From the NCBI GenBank assembly GCA_001839685.1, contig MLAK01001348.1:52222-116221 (forward strand): DNA of 64,000 nt, read 5' to 3'. The position numbers and the translations under genes were made by a program. A model generated the notes under the pieces. It had not been told where the DNA came from and did no database searches. It saw only the letters and a list, made by a program, of their open reading frames with translations. The stretch is from Tritrichomonas foetus. Lineage: Eukaryota > Parabasalia > Tritrichomonadida > Tritrichomonadidae. Below, piece after piece: positions 39,928 through 51,987 of this stretch (position 1 is its first letter; every line of letters starts with the position of its first letter).

Positions 39928-42900
39928 ATGTGTTCTTTCAATTTTATTTTAAACGAACATTTATTCAATTTCCAACATTATGAAAAAATGAGCGAAACTG
40001 AGAACGAAACATTTCCAATTATTCTCAACGATGTCTATGCCGAACGAAAAGACTCTATTATTCATACGTTTCATGCAATTTTTGAAGATTTTTCGACAGA
40101 TTCAAAATCCGATAAATTTCGCCTTTCGAAAGAACAAATTCAATCAATTCTAGATCAAATAATTAACAAAAACTTGAATTTAGAACGAGAACGATTTTTG
40201 TCTTATTTAATTTATTTGATATCGGATATCGCAAAATTAAATAATTTAAAAGATCCAAAATTTATTGGTGATTTTTATTTAGAAAAGAAAAAATTTGATA
40301 GAAAATATGATTCTGATGGACAATTATTGAATATTTTGCAAACTTTTCGATCGAACCCAATAAATCCAAATTTCCCTAGATTTAAATCATTTTTTGCTCT
40401 TTTTCTTGGATTTTCTTTTGATGCTACACTTATGAAATCAACATTATTTGACTTGAGAAAAATTGTTATGAATACGATGAAGTCAGTTTTTCGAATATTA
40501 AAAAAAGAAAGAAAAAAGATTGAAATTGTTTCCAATTCTTTTACTCGTACAGATGATTTGAAAAGTGAGAAATTGAAAAGAAAAATTAATAAGCTTCAAT
40601 CAAAGAGAGAACAAGAATGCAACTTTTATCAACAATCCATGAATTCTTTCGAAAATCAACTCCAACAAGCAAAAAAAATTATCAATAATTATAAAAAATT
40701 TCGCTTGAAAATAGAAGGTGATCTCCTTAATATTATTAGGCAAGTAGAATCACTAGAAGAAAAAGAAGTAGTAAATACACCTGATCAAGTTACGCTAGGA
40801 GAGTTAAAAAAACATACTAATCAATTAATAGAAGATATACAAGTTACAACAGAATCTTTAGAGAGTTCGAAGTCTTTTTTAAATGACAATAATTTTTCAA
40901 ATGATTCTAGTTTTAAAATGAACTTTATACAACAGTTGAAAGAGAAAGATGAAGTAATTAAACATTTGAAGAATCAACTCAAAAACACTGTTTCAACATT
41001 AGATATTGAAAATACTTTATCACAAAATAAATTAAGTCCTACACATACAGTTACAGTAGATTCTACTGTTAAACTTAATAAAATGCTGATGAAAACGTCA
41101 TTAGATTTTCGAAAAGCTTTATCAGAAAAACAAGAAATGTCAGAAATTATTCAAAATCAGAAATCACAAATTGATTCTTTTCTTTCATTAAAAAGCGATA
41201 TTGAGAGAGCAAATAATGAGAAAAAAGCACTCAAGGAACAGATAGTTGAGTTAACTGAAGTAAACAAATCGTTAAAAGAGAAAAATAAATTAATGAAACA
41301 GAAAATAGAAGAACAAAATCAACATTTTGAAAGTTTAACTCAAAAAGTATCCAATTTAAAAGAACGAATAGAGAAACAAAAAAGTATAGAATTTCAAGGA
41401 CCTTCAAATGAAATGCTGAAAAATCTTAAAGGATCACTTTTAATTGAACAAATAACCGAAAAAACAAATTTATTGATCGAATCAGAGAATAAAATACAAG
41501 ATCTTCAAAAAGAAAACATGAGACTGGCTAATGAAAATGAGACTTTACACGATACACAAAAATTTGATCAAAATAAAATTGAATCTTTAAAAGAAAATAT
41601 AAAGTCATTAAAAGAACAACTTGATGATAGAGATGAACAATACAGAGATTTAAGATCTTCTTTGTCAGGATCAAATTTAGAGAAACTAGAGAAAAAACTT
41701 CAAAGCTCCCTTGATGAAAAAAATAATTTTCAGAAACAATTACATAAATTAACTCAGCATTATCAAAAGCTTAGAGATATTGTAAAGGAAGTTAAAAACA
41801 CTAACTATAGTCTTAATGAAGAAAATAACTCACTAAAATACCAAATCAATGACATTAAAAAAGCTAAGAAACAACAAGAAGTTGATAATTTTGTCCTTAA
41901 GAAAAAAGTTGAAAAAATATCAAAGCGATCTTTAACAAAAAAACAAATATCTCAATTGGTTAAAGAATATCCCAATATTATTACATTTGGGAATGACTTA
42001 AAACATACTGTTGAAAGTTTAGCGGAAAGCATCCAAAATATATCGATAATATCACAAGACAAAGAGAAAAGAAATGAAGAATTGAGACAATCAAAAGAAA
42101 TGCTTGAGTTTAAATTAATCCAACAACAAGAGATTATTAATAAACTTCAAGATGAAAATGAACGAATTTCTTCATATTATAAAGATTTATTAGGAAGAAT
42201 TAACAAAGTTGCACAATGCCAAGAGGAAAAAGATATCCCTGATATTACACAGCAAATATTTGAGGAAAGAAACAAATTGAAAGAAAATATTGATGAAATA
42301 AATGAATTACTAAACTCTGAAAATGAGATTATAGAAAATGAATCATCACTTGGTGATAAACAGAAACAAGATTTCGCAACTGGCTTAGTGGATAAAATTA
42401 AATATTTGTTATACGATCAAAAGCATTTTAATCAGGTTAAAGAAATTATTAATTGCAATTCAAATGACAATATTTCGAAAGTAATTAATGATATGGTAAC
42501 ATCTGAAAATATAGTTTCCAAAATAAAAGAAACTATTCAAAATAATACTCCAGAAGAAATTGAAGAAAAGGTTAAAATTGTGAATTCTCTCAATAAATTA
42601 TTTAATGTTCATGAAGGAATTCAGCTAGTCCAATCAGTTTCAAAATTGCATAAAGATTCAATACTCATATCATCAATTTTAGGCGCTGACCAACAACAGA
42701 AAAATATTCCTAAGCTAATCAAAAATTTAAGAGAAAAAATAGAAGAATTTACTCTTCTATTTGATCAATTACATCAATTTATTTATTTTGAAAACAATGA
42801 AGAACTATTAAAACAAGTGATACAATTGCTAAGAATGAAAAATGGAGTTAAAAAACTAATTCCTTTTGAAACCAATAAGGAACTTCTTCAACAAATCCGA

Positions 42901-45900
42901 CAAAAACTGATGGAAATTGTCAAACTCCGAGAGAAAGTCGCAATAAGTAAAGAATTCCTGTCTGAAATTATCGAAATATTTCCAGAGGTAAATCCAAATG
43001 AAGTTATAACTAAAATTAAAGAAACCAAGACTAAAGCTGACCAGTTTAAAAATAGAATATCTCAGTTGTTAAATATAGAACAGGCAAATGAAAATACCGA
43101 AGAAGCCATCATAAAACAAGTTGAGTTACTTCGAAATTCATCACAAATTATTTTCCAGCATTTCCCAGAATCTGAAGATTTAATCGATACAATTAATCAT
43201 ATTTTAGCATTCTATGACATCAGTGAGGCTATATCTAAAGAAATTCATAATTTTGTCGAATTTGAAGATATCCCAGAAATTTTGTCATTATTACTCAAAA
43301 AAATACCTGAAAGTTCTGTTGCTTTTCAGACTGAGGAAGAAGAAGAGGAAGAAGAAGGGAAAGAAATAGAAGAAGAAGAATTAAAAGAAACAGATGAATG
43401 TGAAGAAGATGTTGACACAATCTATGAAGTTGTAGAAGAAGAAACAAATGAAAATGAATCTAACAACTGTGAAAATATGAAACATGATACTTTTGTAGAA
43501 GGGGACATTCCCGAAAATATTTATGTGGAAGAAGAAGGAAACATTGATGGATTAAATCATGTAATTATTCAAAAACTACCATCGAGTTCCTTAAAGGAGA
43601 CACCATCTTCAAATTCATTTTTTAATGAACAATTAACAGAATACAAGGTAAAATATGAACAGTTAAACAAAGAAATGACCAAATTTATTTCAGAAATTGC
43701 TAAAATTCTCGACATTTCTCAAGATAATAATGATTTCAATCATGATATTATTACTAAAAAAATAATTAAACTGGTAAATTCACATCAATTATTAAGAAAC
43801 ATTCAAGCCTTCTTTGAAAATGTCAATGAACGAGATATACCTCAAACAATTAAGGGATTGATTGAAGAAAACAACCAGAAAATTCAGGAAATAAATGTAT
43901 ATTCAGATACTTTTGCACAGTTAAAGGAAATAATTGGTGCTAAATCTTTGACAAGGAATGATTTATTAGAATCTGTTCGACAGATTAAAAATGAAAACGC
44001 TCAATTGGATAAATTAATCGTGCAATTACAAGAATCAGTACAATTCGACAGAAATGGGGAAATTGCATCATTCCTCAAAGAGCTCATTGAAAATAATCAG
44101 AACAATCCAAAAGAACTCGAAATTATGCTTAAAAAGATATTTCCAACTCAGAAAATAAACACAATTTTCGATGATGTACAAACATTGAAAGATGATTTTA
44201 ATGCAACAGTTGAAGAGCTTCAAATCAAGCATAAGACATTTGTTGATTCTGTTCAAACAAGTCTCTCATCATTTGATATTGCAAGTGAAACTGACATCCC
44301 AGCAATTATTGCTAAACTGGTGAAAGAAAATGCAATTTTTAGAAAAGATAATCATGAAATAAATCAGTTTTTTGAAAATATCAAACCTTTTATAAAGTTC
44401 AATAATAACACCGATTTGTCTCAAAAAATAGAGAAATTATTTAGATTGAAAAAACGAGTAAAAGTTGTGATGGAAAATTTACCTAGTGTTAAAAACATTG
44501 AAGAAATTCCTGGTTTCATCAATGAAATTCAGAATGAAACTCAAAATTTTCAGAAGAAATATGATTCATTAATGAAAAAAATATATTCATTATCAAATGA
44601 AAATGAAGAAGGGAAGGCAATAATTACATTATCCAAAATCATAGACAAAGCTACTATTTTAGAATCCGATTTAAATAGAGCAATGAGAACTCAAAATTCA
44701 ACCGAGGCAATGTCCAAACTTCGGAATATAATTGAAGACAGTAAATCAATTGATACACTTCGTTCATCTTTAATCATTGATATTGATACAATTCCAACAG
44801 AAATAATCAGATATAAAAATCTTACTGATTCTTTAAAGACTGAAATATCCAATTTGCAAAATGAAGTACAAAAGAAAATATCTGATATATCGCAATATAA
44901 ATCAATACAAGCTGGAGTATATTGCACATTAGCTTCTATATTTGAGTGTCCTCCAAAAGATACTGAAATAATAAAATGCGCCACTGAAATGAAAAATAAA
45001 GTTGATGAAAACAGGAAATTAAATGATGGCTTAAAATCACAAATTATCGATATTTTAGGTATTGATCATATTTCAGAGTTTCCTGATAAAATATCAGATA
45101 TTATTGAGGACAACAAAGAATTAACCAATGAATTAAGTGAACTAAAAGAAAAAATTGCTCATGTTAAAAACTCTTTTTCATGTGACGATTTTACTACAAT
45201 TCCCGAAGTATATAATAAAATGAAGGAATCAAAATCTAAAATAAAAGATTCATATAATAGGTTTCTGAAACAGGTTGCAAGCACTCTTCAAGAAACTGGT
45301 TTAACATCAAGAGCCATTTCATCTAAAGTTGAAAGTCAATTAATAGATTCCATTAACCAATTACGAATCAGCAATGGTGAATTAAGTGACAAATTAAAAA
45401 TAAGCCAAAATATTTTAAGCGATATTAAAGATATTGTTCAAATTGATGACTTGAAAAATTTGCCAGAATATGTTAGACAGATGTATGATGAAAATAATAA
45501 TGTTCATTCTGCTGCTAGTTACTTAAACTGTGATATTCTGGATCTTGATAATGAAATCAAACAAATGAAACAAAGCAACGCTACTAAACAAGTAATTATT
45601 GATAAAATCGGGGAATGCTTTGGAGTGAAAACTAATGGAAATGATGAATTAACTCCCAAATTATTAGATAAAGCCCAAAAATATAAAGATAAAAAGAACA
45701 TCATTATGTCATTGTTAAAAACAACAAAATGTCCAAACATAGAAAACTTACATTCAAAAATTGCCCAAATAATTGAAAAAAATAATGATACAGAAGAAAA
45801 AAATGCAGAATCAGAAAATGAGTTAATAAAACTTCGAAGTTATATAGATGATTTACAATCATCGTTTCGTGATGTCTCCAGTAGTGATATTATGAACATC

Positions 45901-48900
45901 CCAACAGAAATGTTATCACTCAAGAATGAAAATGAAAAACTAAAACAAAACAATATAGTTCTTACTAATAATTTCAAAAAATTCCAAGATCAAATTACTG
46001 ATGGATTAAAAATATGGAAATCACAATCACCAGAAGAAATTATCGAAAGTATCAAAGATCTCAAAAAGTCATCAGAATTAGAATCCACTAAACATAATAA
46101 TTTAATAGATAAACTTAGTTTGATGATTAATTTTGATGATCCTGATCAAATTCCATCATTTGTCCAAAAAATTGTTAATGACAATCATGCAATGGATGCA
46201 AAATTGAAACGATTTTCCCAAATTCAATCAACTTTTGGTGATATTGAAATGGATGATGCACCTCGAATTTTATCCCAATGTCGTTCATCTCTTAAAAATA
46301 AAAGTGATCAATTCGATGAGCTTTCTAGTAAGTATCAACGGCTACTAAACGGAATTAGAGAAATAATCTCTTTCAATAATGAAAATGAAATTGTAAATAA
46401 GTTACACCACTTTTCCATTTCAGCCAAAGAAGATAAAGCAAAATATGAAAATTTAAAATCTGCAATTCAGAGTGTTCCATTTTTATCAAACCATTCTTTT
46501 TCTGTAGAAAATGATCCAATAAAAGTTATGGATTCTATGAAAAAGCAATTAACAGAAAAAAACGAATCAGAAAGATTATTTTCTGACATTCAAAATATTG
46601 TTAAATCAAAAAATGTCACTGACTTACTAAATGATATTAGGAAGATACAAAATGATGCTGAAAAATATTCTAATATTGTCAATTCTCTGAAACAATATCT
46701 TCCATTTGACCAGGAAGATAGATTCCCATCTTTAATAAAAAATTTAGTTGAATCTCTTAAAGGAGCAGAAGATCAAATTAAAATTGATCATGAAATTTTC
46801 GAAAAATTGAAAGAAAATGTTGACTTTTATTCTCCAGATCAACTCCCATTTCAGATTAATAAAATGAAAAATGAACTTCAAAAAGCTTCCAATATAACTA
46901 ATTCATTGACTTCTACATTAAAATTACGCTCACCTGATGATCTTCCTCAAAAAATTGATCAACTCATGAATGATTACCAAAAACTTACAGATGATCACTC
47001 AAATCTGACCAAAAAAATTAGTAACATTATCGATCCAGAAACTAGTAATTCGACATCATTGCTCTTTGGATCAACCCAGGAAACACCAATCGAAATACTT
47101 GGTAATAAAATTGAGACAATTAAAAATAAACTCAAGGAGAAAAATAGTGAATATGATGCTCTTCATGATAAATATTATAATTTTGTAGGTTCTATTGGAA
47201 GAATAGTGAGAGAAACCACTGAAGAATCAATATTAAAACAAGTTTATGAAAATGTTGAAAAAATAAAAGCAATGGAACGAGGGTGCCAAAGTCACCTAGA
47301 AACATTAAATTCGTTGAAAAGAATTTTATCTGTAAATAATGATGATACCCTTGTGAAAACAGTTCAGAAACTATTTAATTCTACTAAACAATTAAAATCA
47401 ACAGTTGCTCAGATTGTGGATGAAAATCTTCCGTTATCAAAAGATGTTTCTATTTCAGATTTAAGTACACACATTGTGTCTTTCCAGGCTGAATTTGACG
47501 CAATTCGTGGGAAATTTGATCAAGTTAAGAGAATGTTACAAGTTACTGATGATGATAAGTTATTTGATTCCTTGTTTGCTTTGACAGAAAATCATAAACA
47601 ATTAGTATATCAATTATTGAATTTAACCAAAGTTCAAAAAGAAGAAGATATTGTAGCATATGTTAAAAAATTGATTCTTGAACATGATAACTTAATTCAT
47701 GAGTTATGTGAACTTGAAGGAATTAATCGCTCAAGTGATATGAATAAACTAAAATCAGCTGTGATAAATGATAAAAAATGTCTAAGTAAAGTTAAGAAAA
47801 TTATTGACGCATCAGATGAAGATGATTTAATACATAAAATTCAACAAATGAAAGATACAATGAATGATATTAGTGAGACTACCGGTATGAATGATGCTAA
47901 TAAAATTGCGCAAACAGTGAAAAGAGTTTTCTCGACTTTTGATGATGGATTTGGATCACAAAAATCTGTAGAAAATGCTGAAAATCGTCAAAAGATAATT
48001 CATGATTTAATAGAAGTATCGAATACGAACAATATCGAAGAAATGAAATTACAAATGATTAAATCCCGGAAGATATTGAATGAACTTAAGGGTATAACTG
48101 GAACATTAGATGATGATCAAATTGTACCTGAAATTAAATCCATTATTGATACAGCTGGTAATATACCATTACCAAGGAAAAGTGCGAATCCATTTAGTAT
48201 GACGTATCCGATTAAAAGACCAAAGATACAAAATATTCGTGACTCTATTGAAATGAATCGAAATCTGGCAGAGTCACTACAGAAAGAAATGAAAACTAAT
48301 AATAATGATGAAATTGTTGGAAAAATGAGAGAAATGCAGAATTTCATCAATAGTATTAAAAATATTACAGGAATAGAAAATGAAGATGATATTGTTCATC
48401 ATATTTCTGAGCTTCTAAATCAAATTGGTCATGACTCAAATCATTTTAGTAAACCATCACTTTCCAATGCACTTTCGTCAGCCAGTGATACCAGAAAAGT
48501 TATTGATAAAATTAAAAAGGAAGCTAATATTGATGATAGTGAAAAGGCAGTTTCACAATTGATTAAAAAGAATAGAATTGTTAATGACTTAATGAAATTA
48601 ACAAATATTTCCAATGAAGACCAACTAATTCCTCAATTAGAAGATATTTTAAATGCTGCACATAGTTTAAGTGAGTATCAAGATGATCTTAACCAAGTTA
48701 CCGCGCTACCAAGAACATCTAAGCCAATGAACTTGCCTACTGTTAAAAGTTCTATCGAAAGAAATCGAAGATTTTCGAATAAATTACGAAACTCCCTTAA
48801 TATCGCTGATAATGATGATGCAGCTGCATTAAAAATGATTAAATATCATAAAATTGTAGAAGAACTGAAAAACATAACTGGAATTGATGATGAATCCAAA

Positions 48901-50790
48901 ATCGTATCTGAAATAGAAGATCTATTAAACTCTGTTCCATCAAATGATTTCGAACCAAATGATTTTCGTATCAATAGTTCAAGAGGATATGATAAAATCT
49001 CAATGCTGAAAAATTCTTTTGATAACAATAGAAAACTTGCAGACTCACTTAAAAATGCTGTAAATGATAAATCAGGAAATAAAGCATCAGACAAATTACA
49101 TCAATGGCAGTCAATAATTAATGAATTAAAATCATTTACAAATTCTAATGATGATTATGAAATATTACCAAAAATTAGAAGCTTGATAGAAATAGCTGAT
49201 GAGATCAATGTTAACAAATATTCACGAAACTCACAATTTAGTAAAAATCAAAATGATTCGAGACTTGATGATATTAAGCAGTCAATTCTAAATAACAAAC
49301 GTCTTGTTGATAATATTCGAATTGCCACCAATATTAATGGCGATGATGACATGCTCCTAAATTCTTTATCAAGTAAATCCAGATTGGTTGAAGATTTGAA
49401 AAAGATTACTGGTACAAATGATGAATCACTAATTGCTCAACAAATACGAGAAATTTATTCTTCAAATGGTTCAAATCAGAGGCTAATGCAAGAACTGCAA
49501 GATGCTGCAAAAGTAAATGATCCCAAAACACTCAAGCAAGTTGTGCATCTTGTAAATGATTTAAAGGGAATGGTTCAAACTGATGACATTGAAGAAATTA
49601 AAGAAAAACTCTCAAAATATCATATGATAATCAAAAAACTCCTAATAATAACTGGAATTGCTGATCCAGCTTTATTGCCCGATCAGATAAGCACTATTTT
49701 TAAGGCAGTTAATATATCTTCCACTCCCAGTAAATTAATAATTGAACAAATGGCTCAATCAATAGAAAATAATCAACGCTTCATTAATGAGTTGTATGAA
49801 ATGTTCCATGAAATAAATTTGTCATCATTAAAAGAGAGCGTAAAACGATACTTTTCTATTATAAATGATCTGTCTAAGTTTTTGCAGTTAGTGGATGAAA
49901 ATCAGATTTATCCAACAGTTTCTAAAATGAAACAAGCATTAACAGAACTAAGAATTTTAACCAATTCCGAAACCAATGATCAAATTAAAGGATTTATTTC
50001 TCGGTATAAAGGATTAATGATATCTATATCAGCCATAATAAACTCTAATAATGATTCAGAGCTAATAGACAAATTAAAGAATTTTGTCATGATTCAGAAA
50101 AGATATTCTATTTTATTAGATGTATTAAAACAATATTTAACTTTCTCAAAAGAAGAAGAAATTCCACAAGTTGCGGATAATATATTGAAGCAAGCTCAAA
50201 TTGATAGAAACTTTGTAAATCACCTTCTAATGCTAATTAAAGAATCTGATCAAATAGACATTAAATTTGACGAAAATTTATCAACTAATATTGTTGAATG
50301 GTTTATTAAATACTTAAAGAAATGCGACATAGTAATGGCAGATTACACCAAATTTATGGATTCAGCAGCAGTTTATGGCTATCAAGGTGAATCATCACTT
50401 GAAGCATCAGAATTTTTAATCGAATACTCAATTAAAAAACGAAAACATGAAATTATGGAATCTGCACATGATGAAATAGAAAACTTAAGGAAAAATAGCG
50501 ATGAAAAAATTAAATTAGTTGAGAAACGAAATAGTGATCTTAGAGAAGCCCTTTCTGAAGCAAGAAAATTGAAACAAGAAGCACAGCAAAGTGTTGTTGA
50601 TATGCAAAACGAATCTCTTGAAAGGGAAATAACTCTTCAAAACGATATTACTGAATTGAACAATACAATTTCAAACTGGAAAACAATTCTTCATGAACTT
50701 GTTCGACTTGCTGCTGGCTTAGTCTATGATAAAACAATAATAAATAATGGACTTACACAGGAAGAAAAGAAGATGTTGAACATAATCTAA
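39928..50790 (+). CDS. Giant coiled-coil protein (3,620 residues) with C-terminal tandem repeats
   Basis: One uninterrupted frame of almost 11 kb. It is Lys/Glu/Asn/Ile-rich and nearly all helical, with long heptad stretches. A Glu-rich acidic block lies near residues 1135-1180. Throughout, short helical units recur of the form IP..I..L......L...I. Between residues about 2,700 and 3,270 they become regular: a segment like ELKNITGIDDESKIVSEIED recurs about seven times at 79-91-residue spacing. The C-terminal 150 residues are another coiled coil. There is no motor, kinase or membrane domain. Such proteins often serve as cytoskeletal scaffolds or Golgi/centrosome tethers; the role is unknown. 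A second ATG at 39988 (MSETENETF) is a plausible real start, because the first 20 residues are Phe/Asn-rich and leader-like. Confidence 0.9.
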   Translation: MCSFNFILNEHLFNFQHYEKMSETENETFPIILNDVYAERKDSIIHTFHAIFEDFSTDSKSDKFRLSKEQIQSILDQIINKNLNLERERFLSYLIYLISDIAKLNNLKDPKFIGDFYLEKKKFDRKYDSDGQLLNILQTFRSNPINPNFPRFKSFFALFLGFSFDATLMKSTLFDLRKIVMNTMKSVFRILKKERKKIEIVSNSFTRTDDLKSEKLKRKINKLQSKREQECNFYQQSMNSFENQLQQAKKIINNYKKFRLKIEGDLLNIIRQVESLEEKEVVNTPDQVTLGELKKHTNQLIEDIQVTTESLESSKSFLNDNNFSNDSSFKMNFIQQLKEKDEVIKHLKNQLKNTVSTLDIENTLSQNKLSPTHTVTVDSTVKLNKMLMKTSLDFRKALSEKQEMSEIIQNQKSQIDSFLSLKSDIERANNEKKALKEQIVELTEVNKSLKEKNKLMKQKIEEQNQHFESLTQKVSNLKERIEKQKSIEFQGPSNEMLKNLKGSLLIEQITEKTNLLIESENKIQDLQKENMRLANENETLHDTQKFDQNKIESLKENIKSLKEQLDDRDEQYRDLRSSLSGSNLEKLEKKLQSSLDEKNNFQKQLHKLTQHYQKLRDIVKEVKNTNYSLNEENNSLKYQINDIKKAKKQQEVDNFVLKKKVEKISKRSLTKKQISQLVKEYPNIITFGNDLKHTVESLAESIQNISIISQDKEKRNEELRQSKEMLEFKLIQQQEIINKLQDENERISSYYKDLLGRINKVAQCQEEKDIPDITQQIFEERNKLKENIDEINELLNSENEIIENESSLGDKQKQDFATGLVDKIKYLLYDQKHFNQVKEIINCNSNDNISKVINDMVTSENIVSKIKETIQNNTPEEIEEKVKIVNSLNKLFNVHEGIQLVQSVSKLHKDSILISSILGADQQQKNIPKLIKNLREKIEEFTLLFDQLHQFIYFENNEELLKQVIQLLRMKNGVKKLIPFETNKELLQQIRQKLMEIVKLREKVAISKEFLSEIIEIFPEVNPNEVITKIKETKTKADQFKNRISQLLNIEQANENTEEAIIKQVELLRNSSQIIFQHFPESEDLIDTINHILAFYDISEAISKEIHNFVEFEDIPEILSLLLKKIPESSVAFQTEEEEEEEEGKEIEEEELKETDECEEDVDTIYEVVEEETNENESNNCENMKHDTFVEGDIPENIYVEEEGNIDGLNHVIIQKLPSSSLKETPSSNSFFNEQLTEYKVKYEQLNKEMTKFISEIAKILDISQDNNDFNHDIITKKIIKLVNSHQLLRNIQAFFENVNERDIPQTIKGLIEENNQKIQEINVYSDTFAQLKEIIGAKSLTRNDLLESVRQIKNENAQLDKLIVQLQESVQFDRNGEIASFLKELIENNQNNPKELEIMLKKIFPTQKINTIFDDVQTLKDDFNATVEELQIKHKTFVDSVQTSLSSFDIASETDIPAIIAKLVKENAIFRKDNHEINQFFENIKPFIKFNNNTDLSQKIEKLFRLKKRVKVVMENLPSVKNIEEIPGFINEIQNETQNFQKKYDSLMKKIYSLSNENEEGKAIITLSKIIDKATILESDLNRAMRTQNSTEAMSKLRNIIEDSKSIDTLRSSLIIDIDTIPTEIIRYKNLTDSLKTEISNLQNEVQKKISDISQYKSIQAGVYCTLASIFECPPKDTEIIKCATEMKNKVDENRKLNDGLKSQIIDILGIDHISEFPDKISDIIEDNKELTNELSELKEKIAHVKNSFSCDDFTTIPEVYNKMKESKSKIKDSYNRFLKQVASTLQETGLTSRAISSKVESQLIDSINQLRISNGELSDKLKISQNILSDIKDIVQIDDLKNLPEYVRQMYDENNNVHSAASYLNCDILDLDNEIKQMKQSNATKQVIIDKIGECFGVKTNGNDELTPKLLDKAQKYKDKKNIIMSLLKTTKCPNIENLHSKIAQIIEKNNDTEEKNAESENELIKLRSYIDDLQSSFRDVSSSDIMNIPTEMLSLKNENEKLKQNNIVLTNNFKKFQDQITDGLKIWKSQSPEEIIESIKDLKKSSELESTKHNNLIDKLSLMINFDDPDQIPSFVQKIVNDNHAMDAKLKRFSQIQSTFGDIEMDDAPRILSQCRSSLKNKSDQFDELSSKYQRLLNGIREIISFNNENEIVNKLHHFSISAKEDKAKYENLKSAIQSVPFLSNHSFSVENDPIKVMDSMKKQLTEKNESERLFSDIQNIVKSKNVTDLLNDIRKIQNDAEKYSNIVNSLKQYLPFDQEDRFPSLIKNLVESLKGAEDQIKIDHEIFEKLKENVDFYSPDQLPFQINKMKNELQKASNITNSLTSTLKLRSPDDLPQKIDQLMNDYQKLTDDHSNLTKKISNIIDPETSNSTSLLFGSTQETPIEILGNKIETIKNKLKEKNSEYDALHDKYYNFVGSIGRIVRETTEESILKQVYENVEKIKAMERGCQSHLETLNSLKRILSVNNDDTLVKTVQKLFNSTKQLKSTVAQIVDENLPLSKDVSISDLSTHIVSFQAEFDAIRGKFDQVKRMLQVTDDDKLFDSLFALTENHKQLVYQLLNLTKVQKEEDIVAYVKKLILEHDNLIHELCELEGINRSSDMNKLKSAVINDKKCLSKVKKIIDASDEDDLIHKIQQMKDTMNDISETTGMNDANKIAQTVKRVFSTFDDGFGSQKSVENAENRQKIIHDLIEVSNTNNIEEMKLQMIKSRKILNELKGITGTLDDDQIVPEIKSIIDTAGNIPLPRKSANPFSMTYPIKRPKIQNIRDSIEMNRNLAESLQKEMKTNNNDEIVGKMREMQNFINSIKNITGIENEDDIVHHISELLNQIGHDSNHFSKPSLSNALSSASDTRKVIDKIKKEANIDDSEKAVSQLIKKNRIVNDLMKLTNISNEDQLIPQLEDILNAAHSLSEYQDDLNQVTALPRTSKPMNLPTVKSSIERNRRFSNKLRNSLNIADNDDAAALKMIKYHKIVEELKNITGIDDESKIVSEIEDLLNSVPSNDFEPNDFRINSSRGYDKISMLKNSFDNNRKLADSLKNAVNDKSGNKASDKLHQWQSIINELKSFTNSNDDYEILPKIRSLIEIADEINVNKYSRNSQFSKNQNDSRLDDIKQSILNNKRLVDNIRIATNINGDDDMLLNSLSSKSRLVEDLKKITGTNDESLIAQQIREIYSSNGSNQRLMQELQDAAKVNDPKTLKQVVHLVNDLKGMVQTDDIEEIKEKLSKYHMIIKKLLIITGIADPALLPDQISTIFKAVNISSTPSKLIIEQMAQSIENNQRFINELYEMFHEINLSSLKESVKRYFSIINDLSKFLQLVDENQIYPTVSKMKQALTELRILTNSETNDQIKGFISRYKGLMISISAIINSNNDSELIDKLKNFVMIQKRYSILLDVLKQYLTFSKEEEIPQVADNILKQAQIDRNFVNHLLMLIKESDQIDIKFDENLSTNIVEWFIKYLKKCDIVMADYTKFMDSAAVYGYQGESSLEASEFLIEYSIKKRKHEIMESAHDEIENLRKNSDEKIKLVEKRNSDLREALSEARKLKQEAQQSVVDMQNESLEREITLQNDITELNNTISNWKTILHELVRLAAGLVYDKTIINNGLTQEEKKMLNII
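48030..49720 (+). repeat. Approximately 87-residue tandem protein repeats in the giant gene
   Basis: Coding repeats aligned on the segment E-L-K-x-I-T-G-I. Occurrences lie near 48080, 48352, 48588, 48862, 49120, 49393 and 49640, spaced 236-274 bases. A second conserved part (NRKLADSLK / NRRFSNKLR / NKRLVDNIR) falls between them. The DNA copies have diverged strongly, so this is an old duplication. Confidence 0.7.
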
Positions 50791-51987
50791 TGAATTATTT
50801 GTATTTGATATTGTATTTTATTGAAATAATGATTATGTGTATAAAATTGTATGTAATTACATTTTTTTCCTTTCTTTTTATTATTTATTTGTGCTTTTGC
50901 TGTTTTATGCTGATGCTATTTATATTGTAATTCTATAAGTCGACTTCAATAGTTATTTCAGCATGCTGAAAAATTATAAACTATATTTTTGATCAAAAAT
51001 TACGAATTCGTAGCAATAATATCATTGTTATCTCTAGGCCTTAGAAAAGCGAAATATATATATGATGTATCATTTATGCCTAAAAGGAAAAAAGAGACAG
51101 ATTTGAAAATATAAGATGTACTCAATCTTTTGGAATCAGATGGATATTCAATGGAGTAATAATTTGGTGTGAGAAATTTCTTTATTAATCAAAGAAATAA
51201 AATATTTTTATATTTAATTTTTATTTTTGGAAATATAAAATATTTCTTAGAACCACAAATTTCATTAACCGAATAGAATATATTCAGCTGGTTTGCTGTG
51301 ATTAAAAATCGAGTTTCCTAATCATTGAATCGTTAAAAATTATTCTCTAATTTTCATTTTTTTTGATGTTACATCAATAAATAATGATATTGGTATCTTT
51401 TTTAATTCAAAATTCCTCAAATTTTCACTTTTTTTCCAACGATTAGGAATATTTATTGACTTTTTTATTTTCTATGGCAGAAAGTTATTCGAACAACAAT
51501 GTGAAAAAGTTATTTTGACGTGATCAAATTGCTAAATATCTGTCAATATATAAAGATAACAATGTTAAATAAAAATTCCATGAGTGAACTTTTTGAATAT
51601 TTATTCAGTCAATTTTTTCACAACAAAAAATCTTTGGATTTGAATATTTTGTTAACTGTAAAAAACGACAGACATTCAAAAAGTACCTATTGAATTTTAG
51701 TTTTGGGAAAAAACTTTTTGAGTGTTCAACTGAAAATAAAAACCTATGAAATAATTTGAGAATTCGTATTCAAGATTCAATACATATACAAAAGATTGTT
51801 TCACTCAAAATTTCTGTAATCATTCAAACGGAAATATTGATGATAAAATTCGTTGTTTCTCGGAGATTTCATATTTCTCTTCGTATAAACATCAAAAATA
51901 ATTAGGGTTCAGAATAGTTTTTTAAAAGCATTCCACAAGCATTAAGTAATTTTATAATTAACTGGATGATCCTGCAGGCTCCAGTGA
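50791..51987. other. Intergenic
   Basis: About 1.2 kb, very AT-rich, with T-rich runs (51355-51440). No supported gene or RNA. Confidence 0.4.
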
